IMG/VR virus record: IMGVR_UViG_3300025118_000033
Coordinates: 1-45,522 of that record
DNA: 45,522 bases
Strand: one strand, 5' to 3'
DNA from: a virus
The position numbers and the translations under genes are program-made. Below the pieces are notes generated by a model. That model searched no databases and was not told where the DNA came from. It saw only the letters and a list, made by a program, of their open reading frames with translations. This document shows positions 6,601 through 18,600 of the stretch, piece after piece (position 1 is the first letter of the stretch; each line of letters starts with the position of its first letter).

Positions 6601-9023
6601 CTCTGGCCAATTATTTCAGCAAAAAAAGCAACATAGTTGCATATTTTCAGGAATTGTCTATACATCTTGATATTGATGAGATAAACGATGATTTTTTAAA
6701 ATCTCTGCAAGCGCCCGTTTCCACTCCTTACGACGGCGTTTGGTGCACCACGCCCGATTCTGGTTTTTCAAATGCATTGGCGACAAAGGATGACACTGCC
6801 AGTGAAGAACAGCAGTCGGAAATTTTAAATCAAAAAAAGGATGCCGCGAAAAAACAGTTATGTGATATTTCTCAAATTTTAGGAAGCTCAAATCCTCTTT
6901 TTGGTAAATTAAATGAACAGCTTTTCGGTGAAAACGGACTTCTTTCCAAACAAGTATCGAAAGTAGAATATAATTTTATAAAGAAAGGCGCAGAAATAAT
7001 TTTGGAAGCTATTAATATATCCTATCGGGGCGACCTTTTTGGTGTCGAAGGATTAATAAATATTATATTGCATGATCCGAACTGGGCTATTGGTAATTAT
7101 CCCGAATTCAGAGTGCCAGAAGCAGAGAGTGAAACATTGGCCCTATATGACATGCAATGGAACCTGCTTAAGCACGCCAGCATATTCATTGGCCACGAGT
7201 CATTATTGGGCGAGGGATATAATATACATTTTACATTTGGGGATCCATATCATGAGCTTAAATTCATAGAAAATTATACACAAGATTCCAGCACCAGCTC
7301 AGCATTCACAACAGGAACAGTCACAGTTCCAGCGCGAGTAACACTAGAATCTCTTTTTCAGCCGCATCAGCCGTACCGAGATCCGGATACTCTTATAAGT
7401 TTATCAAATCTTCCAAATGATAATATTTATGATACACCATCTACATTTTTGAGAATTTTGATTGAAGATAAGCTGGGATTTTTAGAAGAAGAGGTTCGAT
7501 CAAATTTTATAGATATATATATCAGTGACGATGGCGCCATCTCTGCGTTATCAAATGTGATAAAATTTTATTTTAGTCGAGCGATATATGAAGCTCAAAA
7601 TAAGTCTCTTGCTTTTACTTATGAGAACTGGCGATTTATTGCTGGAACTTTGAATTCCCCATCACGAACCCGCAGCATATTGGGTCTTTCTACCGTAATG
7701 GATGATCTTGAAGAATTTTATCAAAGATTAAAAGAAGATGAAAGAATTTATGCTTCCGATAGAAGTCAAATTGTGGAGCCCCCCTTCAACCGGGTGCTTA
7801 AAAAATTACATGTAATTCAAAATTATCCGCTAGTATTAACACTGTTTAGAATTTATGTTTTAGAGTTCATATATAAAAGTTTATATTTTTTTAAGACGTT
7901 TTCAATTGATTTTTTTAATAAGGAAATAATATCTAAATATATTGCGATTAATATAATGAAAGATTTAGAAGATCTCCTAGAAGAAGAAGAATATTATAAT
8001 TTTTTAGAAATAGCTGTGCAAATGTATACAAAAAAAATAGAGGCCGGCCTCGGGAAATTTCCAAGCATCAATGCAACAAGAGCCATAGAAACAATTAATG
8101 AAAAAATTATTCAATGGGTAGATGGCGGCATGACAAAAAACAAGAAAGAAATAATAGCCTCCACAACCAATCAAATTGAAATAGTAATCGCGGCGATCCT
8201 GGAAGAAAACTTTCCAGATATTTTAGAAGATCTAAAATCAGCCCTCCCTCCCGTATATCCAATTATGTCTCCATTTATTTTTAAGTTTATAGAAGGATCT
8301 TTGATTGGAGATGATCCTGGTCCAAGAAATGTGGCATCCGATGTTGACAACTACCAGTATAGTTTGGCCGATTTGTCGCCCGGTCAGCCAAATGGTTTTT
8401 TAATATTGGAAAAATATATTTATATCGAAGATAAAGATAGTCCAATTCACGCAGTCAAAACAAGACCTGAAAATTTATTCGGCGTCGTAAATCTATACGA
8501 GTGGGAAGAGTGGGTTAAAAAATCTGGCTTGAGCGGGTCGATATCTGATTATTGGAAATCTTGGAGGTACGGACTTAGAATCTGCATGAATACAAAATCA
8601 TCAGACGGTGATGATCTTGAAATTCCTATCGAAGAGCGCCAAAACAACAAATCTTTTATAATACAGAATTCTGATGGCACATCGATGCTCTCAATTCCGG
8701 TGGTCGATAGCAGAATAGAGATTCCCGTAAACACTCAAATTACAGATATTAAAGAGTCTATCGTAGATGAATACGATGTAGGATGTTTGGTTCTTGAAAT
8801 GTCGGACTCTTTTGAATTTAAAAATTTATTATCAACTTGTATAGCTTTGCCTCGATTAATTTCATTAATTACTATTTATAGTGTGGATAATTCGATTGAA
8901 TCACTATTAACAGGAATGGATAAGAATATAAGTTCACCAGTGCAAGAATGGTGGATTCGTGGCGCCAAAACATTTGAGAATACCAAGCGCCAAATAATAG
9001 AGACTATATTGGGGGGAGTGTAA
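3663..9023 (+). CDS. giant virion protein (1786 aa) upstream of gp25
   Basis: One uninterrupted frame encodes 1786 residues. The first 230 residues are acidic and helical, ending in a Pro/Thr-rich, cysteine-bearing linker (residues about 225-275). The middle is mixed, with a stretch of alternating small and hydrophobic residues (about 830-880) that could insert into a membrane or form a buried helix. The C-terminal third is helical and then beta-rich. I recognise no domain. It is joined at both ends by TAATG overlaps, so it belongs to the baseplate operon. It could be a baseplate hub or wedge protein or a tape-measure-like protein, although it lacks the long uniform coiled coil expected of a tape measure. 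The assignment as virion protein is inferred from position and size. Confidence 0.75.
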   Translation: MDDLLREILDKLSIKLSGDILSSADLSDIDDEVLEAFDDVVHWPSSSEFKGLSDEDISDMYRNRVSNAMNDVLTSEKDSLLKVLKSHIIKQIIDSETDEEAIRNILALIDTKEENSPLFFSFFLNLPGALESIIFKSSGYVGADLEEIIEFFREKLDLSEFLPDYFYEPFDFVELLGDDAIEFFTFISDNRAVLGLSSADLLHIAEITNQTFLIFKAEFGEIFGESTCSLLDEPEKPPTQALEEDPCTTASLSTTPLPPDWTSADTDRVYYNEDTCSYCLVYKTTYIKTGGPDLENRKEESKIPAAQKILDLLNKEYTEEEFTDIISSVTVKNYYLSPKPFIKMIFLVEIPAGKIKDLKTIEVKEQEEGTFVEYYALDSFSKNIEILATKLRFYQSQYVAAIFRGGPQYENLNFFTEADYLFLFRENLVSLMAASDANPDEYLDLGIEFVLGSYEIKSIFLAKTGFLNKELMNGFQEFSTSEPQNRSTTMNFISKLSDIIFDIQSQSYDKFVDKYYYPTIIARPPADPTDSNALLKKIGSLSKDLLTSETLYAMSSTPCLTQEEVDKRNKQIKKEDSDGKLSNFADKYSISVEDAFFASMPDILKRITKEQGKGALNALGREFLGKLGVCGLGDILGMLANTAFSFLSLAEYKAAIAECALSNLKMEWLEKSYPKLLALDNGFDINAKYTEIVGDYLLPWEYLPQDYRAGRKSGGAVYSIGLIDGSAPLETPTTQYSQGDAPPTMDAEIRFRALKDAISLTIDINDLFDYLKNLPGNGWMKFLVEGMQVALESCEIPTIGTLSIGANWCKETPDGKKKKISFPKIPELKNTPSALDFIVNSALNLIINLAVKTITEILNNIFQQLASSISGTKNFSASGAETSENTPPIYINEENYFRNKIKDASPDLTEQQISEIYMSVLAKVFGQQISVSQITTEEMVFFLDTGLSQLLNEFEKINLLEGGIDNNVFEAILDLVENTSLANYFSKKSNIVAYFQELSIHLDIDEINDDFLKSLQAPVSTPYDGVWCTTPDSGFSNALATKDDTASEEQQSEILNQKKDAAKKQLCDISQILGSSNPLFGKLNEQLFGENGLLSKQVSKVEYNFIKKGAEIILEAINISYRGDLFGVEGLINIILHDPNWAIGNYPEFRVPEAESETLALYDMQWNLLKHASIFIGHESLLGEGYNIHFTFGDPYHELKFIENYTQDSSTSSAFTTGTVTVPARVTLESLFQPHQPYRDPDTLISLSNLPNDNIYDTPSTFLRILIEDKLGFLEEEVRSNFIDIYISDDGAISALSNVIKFYFSRAIYEAQNKSLAFTYENWRFIAGTLNSPSRTRSILGLSTVMDDLEEFYQRLKEDERIYASDRSQIVEPPFNRVLKKLHVIQNYPLVLTLFRIYVLEFIYKSLYFFKTFSIDFFNKEIISKYIAINIMKDLEDLLEEEEYYNFLEIAVQMYTKKIEAGLGKFPSINATRAIETINEKIIQWVDGGMTKNKKEIIASTTNQIEIVIAAILEENFPDILEDLKSALPPVYPIMSPFIFKFIEGSLIGDDPGPRNVASDVDNYQYSLADLSPGQPNGFLILEKYIYIEDKDSPIHAVKTRPENLFGVVNLYEWEEWVKKSGLSGSISDYWKSWRYGLRICMNTKSSDGDDLEIPIEERQNNKSFIIQNSDGTSMLSIPVVDSRIEIPVNTQITDIKESIVDEYDVGCLVLEMSDSFEFKNLLSTCIALPRLISLITIYSVDNSIESLLTGMDKNISSPVQEWWIRGAKTFENTKRQIIETILGGV

Positions 9024-9403
9024 TGGCGTCAGGATTATCGGCAGCGTTGCCGCTAACAGTTAGCATAGAAGATGGTCCATATCGCCTAAATAAGACCATC
9101 AATGAGTTATCGACTCAAAATCTAAAGATGGTTGTTCTTACTAATCCCGGAGAAAGAATTATGAATCCTGATTTCGGTGTCGGAATTAGTAGATATTTGT
9201 TTGAACAAGCCGGAAGTAATGCTTTTGATCAAATAAAATCAAGAATAAGTCAGCAAGTTGGTAAATATTTATCTTATATCAATATTATGTCTATTAATAT
9301 TGGTAATTTTACTGAACTTTCAAATGCTGTAAGAATAGTTATTACATACAATATTCAATATTCTAATGAGAAATTAATATTAGACTTTATAGTTACGGAG
9401 TGA
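9023..9403 (+). CDS. gp25: baseplate wedge protein, T4 gp25-like
   Basis: This 126-residue protein matches the gp25/GPW family, the small conserved wedge protein that initiates sheath assembly at the baseplate in contractile tails. The family's core is visible: LSTQNLKMVVLTNPGERIMNPDFG-type sequence (residues about 32-55), where a strand is followed by a PGER turn and a DFGVG motif, then helices and two terminal strands. T4 gp25 is 132 residues, so length agrees. Its start overlaps the stop of the giant gene (TAATG), with GGGGGGAG upstream as ribosome site. It sits directly before gp6, as in T4-like genomes. Confidence 0.9.
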   Translation: MASGLSAALPLTVSIEDGPYRLNKTINELSTQNLKMVVLTNPGERIMNPDFGVGISRYLFEQAGSNAFDQIKSRISQQVGKYLSYINIMSINIGNFTELSNAVRIVITYNIQYSNEKLILDFIVTE

Positions 9404-9415
9404 GGATTTTAAAAT

Positions 9416-11206
9416 ATGGCCAAGAAAAAAGTACCAATTATATATACCAGCAGAGATTTTGATTCTATAAAATCAGATTTGGTAAATTATGCTAAAAGAT
9501 ATTATCCTGATATTTATCGCGATTTTAATGAGGCTTCATTCGGCTCTCTTATGCTGGATACGGTATCCTATGTGGGCGATATTTTGTCTTTTTACGTTGA
9601 TTATCAAGCAAATGAATCTTTTTTAGATACGGCCGCCCAATATGATAATGTTGTTAAATTAGCTCGACAAATGGGATATAAATTTGGAGGCATTCCAAGT
9701 GCTGTTGGCCAAGTCCTATTGTATGTTTTGGTGCCCGCGAATGCTCTGTCTCTGGGCCCAGATAGTCGTTATTATCCAATTTTAAGAGAAGGAACTTCTT
9801 TTATTACTACTTCTGGCGCTTCTTATATTTTATCCGAAGATGTCAAGTTTGGAGACGTTAATACTACCATGGTCGCCGCCCGAGTTAACGAATCTACTGG
9901 CATACCGACCTTTTATGCTCTAAAGACGACGGGTAAGGTGATTTCCGGTCGAATTTCAGAGGAAACAATAACTATCGATGAATTTCAGAGATTCAGAAGA
10001 ATCCAATTATCTTCAACAAATATAGTGGAAATCCTTTCTGTTACAGACGCTGAGGGAAATGAATATTATGAAGTTGACAATTTGAGTCAGAATGTTATTT
10101 ACAAAAGTATTCCAAATAAAACCAACAGTATGGACTTAGCACAATTTTTGCGACCGGTCATAGTTCCCAGGAGATTTATATTTGAAAGTGACGGATCACA
10201 ATTTTATTTACAGTTTGGATATGGATCAGAAGAAGAACTAACTTTAGATTCAGTAGCAGATCCTTCAAATGTCACTCTTCAAATATACGGAAGAGATTAT
10301 GTTACCGATCCGACTTTGGATCCATCCAAATTGATGAATACTGATAAGTTGGGAATTTCACCGTCGAATACTACATTAGTAATCAAATATAGAAAAAATA
10401 CGGCACTTGATGTTAATGCTTCTGCTGGCTCTCTCAATAGGGTGGGAAATTTAAAAATAGATTTTAATACCTTGGTTGGACTTGATGCTACTAAATTAAA
10501 TACCGTAAGGGGGTCAATTGAGGTTTCCAATGAAAAGCCAATTTCAGGCAATACGACAATTCCCAGCATTGAGGAAATAAAGCAGAGATCTCTTGCAACT
10601 TTTTCTGCCCAAAATAGGGCAGTAACTTCTAGAGATTATGAAAATTTGTGTTATGCCATGCCTCCCAAATTTGGTTCAATTTATCGTTGTAATATATTGG
10701 TTGATGATGATTCATTTAAGAGAAATTTAAATTTATATGTTTTATCACAAGGATCGAGCAATAAGTTAGATTTAGCAAGTACTCAAATAAAGGAAAATCT
10801 TAAAATTTGGCTAGGCGGCCAAAAAATGATTAACGATTCTATAGATATTTTAGATGGCAAAATAGTAAATTTAGGAATTAAATTTGAGATTCTTTCGGAT
10901 CCGAGCTTTGGCAAGACCGATGTGCTTGGGTCGTGCAAGGCGGCGTTGAAAGAAAAGTTTGAAAGCCCTCTTCAAATGGGGGAACCGCTTTATTTAACCG
11001 ATATATATTATCTCCTAAACGGCTTAAGGGGTGTCATAGATACGAAAACAGTTAGTTTGGTCAACAAAACCGGAGGAGTCTATTCTGATGTTTTTTATAG
11101 CGTCGGAACCAATATGTCTCCAGATGGCAGGTATTTATATTGTCCAAAGAATGTAGCTTTTGAAATAAAATATCCAGGTGAAGATATTAGGGGCGTCATA
11201 AAATAA
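9416..11206 (+). CDS. gp6: baseplate wedge protein, T4 gp6-like (Baseplate_J family)
   Basis: This 596-residue protein resembles the gp6/Baseplate_J family, which forms the inner ring of the baseplate wedge. The N-terminus carries the conserved run IYTSRDFDSIKSDLVNYAKR, then DFNEASFGSLMLDTVSYVGD and YQANESFLDTA (residues about 10-70). The middle is beta-rich, and residues about 380-420 (IEEIKQRSLATFSAQNRAVT) match the helix-strand part that precedes the DYE motif typical of Baseplate_J proteins. T4 gp6 is 660 residues. A 12-base gap separates it from gp25, and its stop overlaps the next ATG. Confidence 0.88.
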   Translation: MAKKKVPIIYTSRDFDSIKSDLVNYAKRYYPDIYRDFNEASFGSLMLDTVSYVGDILSFYVDYQANESFLDTAAQYDNVVKLARQMGYKFGGIPSAVGQVLLYVLVPANALSLGPDSRYYPILREGTSFITTSGASYILSEDVKFGDVNTTMVAARVNESTGIPTFYALKTTGKVISGRISEETITIDEFQRFRRIQLSSTNIVEILSVTDAEGNEYYEVDNLSQNVIYKSIPNKTNSMDLAQFLRPVIVPRRFIFESDGSQFYLQFGYGSEEELTLDSVADPSNVTLQIYGRDYVTDPTLDPSKLMNTDKLGISPSNTTLVIKYRKNTALDVNASAGSLNRVGNLKIDFNTLVGLDATKLNTVRGSIEVSNEKPISGNTTIPSIEEIKQRSLATFSAQNRAVTSRDYENLCYAMPPKFGSIYRCNILVDDDSFKRNLNLYVLSQGSSNKLDLASTQIKENLKIWLGGQKMINDSIDILDGKIVNLGIKFEILSDPSFGKTDVLGSCKAALKEKFESPLQMGEPLYLTDIYYLLNGLRGVIDTKTVSLVNKTGGVYSDVFYSVGTNMSPDGRYLYCPKNVAFEIKYPGEDIRGVIK

Positions 11207-12681
11207 TGGCTATTAAAAAATATTTTGCAAATGCTGACAATACCATAACAAATGCCTTTGAGGCAAACTTACAAACTCGCGGTACTGGTGCAAATATGGG
11301 CCTCTCAGACATTTTGGAGACCTTTTCCATTTATGGGCAAGCCTCCTCGGGATCAACCGAGCTTGAGAGAATATTAATTGAGTTTCCAATTAATCAAATA
11401 ACAGCAGACAGGGCGAGCAATATTGTTCCTGCTTCTGGCAGTGTTAGTTTCTATCTCAATATGTACAATGCACGCAGCAATCAAACATTGCCGCGAGAGC
11501 TTAAATTGGTAGTTCTTCCCATATCCCAATCTTGGCAAGAGGGTACTGGTCTGGATATGGAAGAATATAAGGATGTCACAAAGGGTAATAATGGCTCCAA
11601 TTGGGTTAACGCAGGAATCGGCGCGCCCTGGACAAGAGAAGGCGGCGATTATTTAACTTCTTCATATTCTCAAATTTTCCCAATAGGAAATGAAGATTTG
11701 GAAATTGATATAAGTGCCCTTGTTGAAGATTGGATTGATGGAACAATTGCAAATTATGGTATCGGAATTCACCTAACATCGAGTCAAGAGGCCTATTTTT
11801 CAAACTCTTTGGGAGCAGATGTCGGAAGTCAATTATTTAATCCAGATGGATCCACAGATACCTATTATACAAAGAAATTTTTTGGAAGAGGAACGGAGTT
11901 CTTTTTCTCAAGACCAGCAATTCAGGCCCGGTGGGATTCCTCAATAAAAGACGACAGGGGAAACTTCTATGCAAGTAGCTCTCTAGTTCCCGCAGCGGAT
12001 AATATGAGAACACTCTATCTTTATAATGTGATAGGAGGAAGATTAAGAAACATCCCAGCAGTTGGAACCGGTGAAATTTATGTTAAAGTGTATACATCAG
12101 CATCAGCAGGAACAGATTTAACCCCGACTCCCATAACAGGGGGCTATGTTTCACTTGGTATTTATTCGGCATCTTTTACTCTAGACACGACCGTCAGTAC
12201 AGTATATGACAGGTGGTATAGTTCAGGCTTGACAGATATTTATCATACTGGAACTTTTGATGTAAAACAATATGCAGTGAGTACACACAATCCCTATGGA
12301 AATTTAGTGACAACACTTACAAATTTAAGGCCGACTTATACAACTTCCGAGACAGCCCGATTCAGATTTTATGAGCGACAAAAAGATTGGAGTCCGACTA
12401 TTTACACAGTAGCTACTACGGTAACAGATACACTTGTTAATGAAAGTGCATCTTATCAAATTCATAGGATAATTGATGATTTAGTTGTAATTCCATATAA
12501 TACGGGAAGTGATAGAGGGACACAAATGTCTTTTGATGTGAATGGAAATTATTTTGATTTTAAGATGGATCTTCTAGAACCTGGGTATTCTTATGGGATT
12601 AAGATAGCTTATTATAACGAAACAGTTGATAGTTATGTTGAGCAGCCTCATGAATGGAAATTCAGGGTAGAAGAAGTATGA
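11206..12681 (+). CDS. virion protein with DNRLRE-like beta-sandwich
   Basis: The 491-residue product is almost entirely beta-strand. Residues about 45-205 resemble DNRLRE-type domains: ERILIEFPINQI, SVSFYLNMYNARS, LKLVVLPISQSWQEGTG and VEDWIDGTIANYGIGIHLT follow that fold's order of a hydrophobic strand, a decorated arm, a W-containing loop and the NYGI strand. The C-terminal half is less typical and may be immunoglobulin-like. It follows gp6 in the baseplate operon, where T4 has its outer wedge genes, so it is probably an external baseplate or fibre-attachment component. Carbohydrate contact would be possible but is not shown. Confidence 0.75.
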   Translation: MAIKKYFANADNTITNAFEANLQTRGTGANMGLSDILETFSIYGQASSGSTELERILIEFPINQITADRASNIVPASGSVSFYLNMYNARSNQTLPRELKLVVLPISQSWQEGTGLDMEEYKDVTKGNNGSNWVNAGIGAPWTREGGDYLTSSYSQIFPIGNEDLEIDISALVEDWIDGTIANYGIGIHLTSSQEAYFSNSLGADVGSQLFNPDGSTDTYYTKKFFGRGTEFFFSRPAIQARWDSSIKDDRGNFYASSSLVPAADNMRTLYLYNVIGGRLRNIPAVGTGEIYVKVYTSASAGTDLTPTPITGGYVSLGIYSASFTLDTTVSTVYDRWYSSGLTDIYHTGTFDVKQYAVSTHNPYGNLVTTLTNLRPTYTTSETARFRFYERQKDWSPTIYTVATTVTDTLVNESASYQIHRIIDDLVVIPYNTGSDRGTQMSFDVNGNYFDFKMDLLEPGYSYGIKIAYYNETVDSYVEQPHEWKFRVEEV

Positions 12682-15600
12682 CCATAAAAAACCTTTTTGA
12701 TGGAGATATTCCATATAAAGTATTAAGTGAGGATCCGGCAGATATACGAAAAGATGCCGAATCTTTAGATAATATTAATGCGACATTTAAAAACTATAAT
12801 CGTTTCATTCCTCAGGTTGATTTTGGAATTCCAGAGAATTTTGCAAGATACGGATCTGCCGAAAAATATTATGAAGATGCCATTACTAGAATATATGGCT
12901 ATTATCCTTATGATGGATCTTCGAAGGAAAAACAGATATTCTTAAATAAGTCAACATATATTGATTTATGGATGCTGGATAATAAATATCCGAGAACAAA
13001 TGGATATGCATTATTTTCAGCAAATGGATGGGGCAGTGTAACAACATCGCCCATAGCATCTACTGCTTTCTACGGAGAACCAAGCACTCAAGAGTATATT
13101 TATTTTGAAGGCGGCCCTCATACTGCCTCGGGAGGCATGATTGGAAAGCCCCTTCAAAAAACTTTTGATGATTCAAACATCTATGATGAGGACATTTATG
13201 ATGATGTTGGTTACGCCGGGAAAGGAACAAGAGAAAGCAATCTCAAAACAAACTTCGATAACGGAATAACAATAGAATTTTGGTTTAAAAAGGAAGACTT
13301 TACAAACTCTAATACAGAAAAAGAAGTAATATTTGATTTATGGAACAATATAACTTCTTCGGCTACTTCTTACGGACGCGTTTTATTGCAAGTTACTGGA
13401 ACTGCCGGGTCTTCTCCATTTACTCTGTCAGTTCAGTCTGGAACTGCTGGTTTCACCGAACAACCATTTGGTTCGACTCTAACTACCGCTTCTTTTGAAT
13501 CTTTCGGACACTATGCTTTTAGAATCTATAATTCAGGTTCGAGTTTAGTTACAGATTTTTATGTAAATGGTGAACCAACAGAAACCGCTTTAACTGGCAA
13601 TCTTAATGAAATCGATGGCGCCCTAAACGCACAAATAGGAGCGCTTACAAGTCCCGCCTTTAGTGGAAGTGGCGAATTTGCCGACAGAGGATGGGGAAAG
13701 CTTTCCGGATCTATCGACGAATTCAGATTTTGGAAGGAAACGAGAACCTCAGAAGATATTGGACGATATTGGTTCACACAAGTTTATGGAGGAACCAATA
13801 CGGATATATCAAACGCCGCTTTGGGAGTTTATTACAAATTTAATGAAGGGATTACGGGAGATTCTTCCATCGACTCAACGGCCCTTGATTATTCTGGTCG
13901 AATTTCAAACGGAACTTGGACTGGCTATACATCAGATTCTAGAACAACGGCCTCTGCGATTGTGGAGGCTGGAGCGGCAGTAACGGAATTTTTGGATCCA
14001 ATCATTCACTCCACAAACCCACTTGTGCAAGCTGTTCTGACAGAAATGAAAAATTCTGGTTCCGTACATGATTTTCAAAATAATGCACAAATTTATAATA
14101 GTATTCCCACTTGGATTATAGAAGCCGACGACGAGGAGGGTGGTACTCTAAAAAATCTAGCGCAAATAATGTCAAGTTATTTTGACACCCTTCATCTTCA
14201 AATAGAGCAGCTTCCAAGACTCAAAGATATTACTTATGTGAGCGGCACCAATGAAGAAAATGTATTCGCAGATGAACTTTTGGAGGGGAGTGGATTTGTA
14301 GCCCCTGAGATATTTGCAGATGCATCAGTTTTAAATCAAATATTTTCAAGAAATGAAACTGAACATTTTGAAGAAGAGCTTTATAAAACTAAAAATTTAA
14401 TTTATAAGAATATCTATAATAATTTACTTTATATTTACAAATCAAAAGGTACTGAAAAATCTTTTAGAAATTTAATAAGATGTTACGGTGTTGATAATGA
14501 GCTTATCAAATTAAATTTATATACCAATAATTTAAGTTATGAAATAGAAAATAAGCTAAGATTTGATACGGCCAAAGAAAGATATGCTGATTTTTATTCG
14601 CCATCTAATTTTGGAGCAACGGTTTATCAACAAACCGCCAGCGGAGATTCAAATAGTATCAGTTTTATTTCGGCATCTTCTGCGGATTTAGAAAAATACA
14701 CTTCTTTTACTCTAGAAATTGATATTATTTTTCCAAAAAAGAGAGATCCGTCCCGCGAGGATTATTTTTTAACATCATTTAATACTTCTTCGCTTTTTGG
14801 TTTCCATTCCGCTGATCCGACCACACCGACAGACTTTACTTGGCCCGGAACCGACTATGATTTGAGTGTTTATGCAGTACGCCCAGACGATAACGATAAT
14901 CAAAAAGATGCATATTTTTTATTAACCAGTTCATTTTTCGGAATAGAATTACAGACAGACACCTACGCAGATGTATACGAAAATAAAAAATGGCACTTTA
15001 CAGCTAAGGTAATTCCAGAAAAAACTCATTGTAATTTAGCATCCGGCACACTTGATACAACCTATCGTGTTGAATTTGCTGGCATAAATACTGATATTGA
15101 TATCGTAAGAGAAGAATTTGTTTTAACTTCTTCAATATCTGATGATTCTTATCTAACAATTCCGAAAAGATTGTACATGGGATCCCATCGAACTAACTTT
15201 ACCGGTTCTCTGATACACCAGACTGATATTAAAGCTTCTTTTTATAGATATTGGATGAAATATCTTGGTGATTCTGAAATTAAATCACATGCGATCGACA
15301 TTCAGAACACGGGTATAGCAAATCCTGCCGAAAATGCATACAATTTTGTCACTTCTCTCACGGGAACTTACATTCCAAACAAAAAAATGTTGGCTTTAAG
15401 CTGGAATTGGAATCAAATTAGCTCCTCTGATGCCAGTGGCCAATATCTTGTGAAAGATCTTTCTTCTGGATCGGCCGAACTGACCAGCGAATACCGCTGG
15501 ATTGGCGAAACGGTGGGGAGAATACACCCCGGCAAAGGCGATTTTTATAACGCAGATGATTCGTCGGTAATAAATGTAGAATATATTCCAATTGGTAGAT

Positions 15601-18600
15601 CTTTAGACCCAGAAATCTTAAATCCAGCATATGATCTGGTAAAAATACTCACCCCGGCCGAAGATAATGCGTTTACTAGACAAAGACGCCCAGTTAATTT
15701 TTATTATTCTATAGAAAAAAGCATGTATCAAACAATTAGTGAAAATATGATGCAATATTTATCATCGGTTGTTGATTTTTCAAATTTATTTGGCCAACCG
15801 GTTGATCGATATAGAACAAGTTACAAAAATTTAGATAAATTAAGAAATCTTTTCTTCGAAGGTATAGAAAACGAGCCAGATATCGAAAGGTATATTGAAT
15901 ATTATAAATGGGTTGATTCTTCTCTCTCAGAAATGTTAAAAGAGCTAATTCCGGCAAGTTCTAACATCTCAGACGGCATAAGGACAATTGTTGAGAGCCA
16001 TGTGCTTGAAAGAAACCAATATCGATACAAATTAGCAGAATTGGGTACACCCGCTTACATGGACGACCTCACAGCAACCATAGAAAGTGTTGCCCTCTTG
16101 GTTGAGTGGAAATTTGGAACGCCAACATTGCCATCATCACCGCCACCCACGAATGAACATTGTTATTGGTGGAAATATAGGGCCGACAGAACAAATCCCG
16201 AGATAACATCAGGTGATGCGGCAGTTGATGCCGACAGAAATATGATTCTTTCTGCGTCGATTAGTGCTCTCACACGCACCCAATCACGCCCGGTGAAGTT
16301 TTTAATGAATTTAGAGCCAGCATTGCGTGGCGGCCTAACATCGAATAACAATAATATTATAACTAATGTAAAAAGTTCCATTCAATTTGGTAATTCTGCG
16401 GGAATTATCATTGCAGAGTCGGAAGTTAAGGAATTTAAGGACTGTCAGGATGTTTTTAAACCTAATTTAAAGCAAAAATTCTCTTTTGAGGCCGAAAACC
16501 GCGATGATAAAGAAGGATATGCTACCGGTGAGGGTGATTTGTTGGTCCCGTTCATCGCAGTTAGCTCATCAGTCATAACGGGATATAATAAAGAAATAAA
16601 TACAAACTTTAAGCCGGGTTTTGGGGTAACTAACCTCCATATTGATTCATATGAAAATTATGAAGTACCAATGCAGGGCCCGTTTACTGAAAAGTGGGTT
16701 GGCGGAAATCAACATAGGCATGTTCCTCTCAATCAAGGCACCGATAGTAGAACTAATAGGCCAGAAGCGTGGGCATTAACATTCCCCACCTCTCCGGTGT
16801 CAATGAAGTTCGTATATCAGCCTCCGACTATCCCCCGAGCCGTATTTTATCGCGATTTGATAGCAAAAAGACCAGTAAATATCAAAAACATCAAAGATAA
16901 TACAACCACAGGAGAACTTGGAAATTATAGTAAAGATTATGAGATTGTCCAAACTTGTGGTAGAACAACCAATAATTCTGCCTTTATAAAGGCCGGTGGC
17001 TTTGAAGTCGTCAATATTCCTTCCCCTTATGTGGCAGGAATGGATGATTATGCAAAGCCACAGCGAGGAAGATCGGCTTGGGTCTTCGTTAATCGATTTT
17101 CTTCTCCGGGCTCACCAGATACGGCAGGTGATTCCAACGGAGGGCCCGCCCTGGATCCGGAAGCTGCTGAATATTCTCCATATAATAACATAAATTATAG
17201 AAATACGACAGTTCGAGATCCCTATAGACTTCTTTTGGCATCTCATGTAAATCAATTTGGCTATTATTCGGATGTTTTTGGAATAGGCAACGGCCCCTCG
17301 GTTGTTAATTCACTGAATTATGCTGGCACCGCTAGCATCTATCAAGTTAATCGGAATCCAGTTCGACAAATGAAAGATTCCGGCTCAACATCATTGACCG
17401 CCTCCGTTTATGATAATTTTTATGTGCAGCACCCCATTCCTAGAACCGATATGCAATATGCATGGATAACAGCATCGGCCCTTTCATATGATACCTTTGG
17501 TTATCTTCCTTACTCTGGAGAAGTTTCTTCGTCTAGTGGGCCCATTTCTCTTGTAACCTTTTCTTCTGCGAGTGATTATGTATCAATATATTATCAACAG
17601 AACTATTTCGGGCCCACGGCCTCGATAAATATCCACCTCTTTGGCTTTGATAAAAATTCGTTGCCCGTATTGGGTACAGGCGGCTCTTATTCTTTTACTT
17701 CGAGCTACTATATTCCAACGGTTTATAATTGGCTTAATTATAATGTTTACGAGCCTTTGGAATATTCAAGTTCTTTCATAGGATATAGGCCCTCGGTTGC
17801 AAATATTTCAGATTATGTGAATTCCGCTCTAATTCCAGATGGGTTTACTAATCAAGATGCATTTGATTATGATGCCGGCCCTGCTGCACTATTAAATGCT
17901 ATATTATTAAAGCGTAATGGCCCCTATCAACATCCTTCGTGGAAACAAATTCGAGGAAACGAACATCCATTGGTGAGATATTGGAATAGTCATGGAAAAA
18001 CCGCATATAACCTTCCGGGGGGAACCCTTTATTCCGATCCATTTGGGAATGTTAAAATGCCTGAAAATGGAGCTTTCAAGATTTTAAAGGATCCGGCGGT
18101 AATAAGCAAATATAAGCCTTTGGGTCATGGTTTAAAAATCGCGAAAATTCAAGAAAGCGAAGGATATCCTCCATTTTATACGCTGGAAACAAGCAAATTG
18201 CGAAGCAGCTATGGGAATATGCTAACATATTTTGCAAATAAAGAAATATCAAAGGACAATTACTTGACAGAAGACGGATCTAGGTTGCCTTATGTGGGAA
18301 TATTCGAGATGTATTCCGAAAATGCATTAAACGATAATATTAGCCCGGTAAGAGAATTTGGCTATCTTTCATACTCGGAACAGGTGTATCCATCTTCCAT
18401 TAATTGTTATTCCAAAGAAAATCGAGAAAGAGTAGGATATCAGAACACATTTTGGAAAGATTCTCGACTGGAAAGAACAACTCTTGGAGAATCTAAATTC
18501 GGAGGAGATAATTCACAAGGAACTCTCTATCCAGATTCGTCGGCAAGTTCTTCTCAGAGTTCTTGGGCCCTAGATGCAAGGGATAATTTTTCAACAAGCC

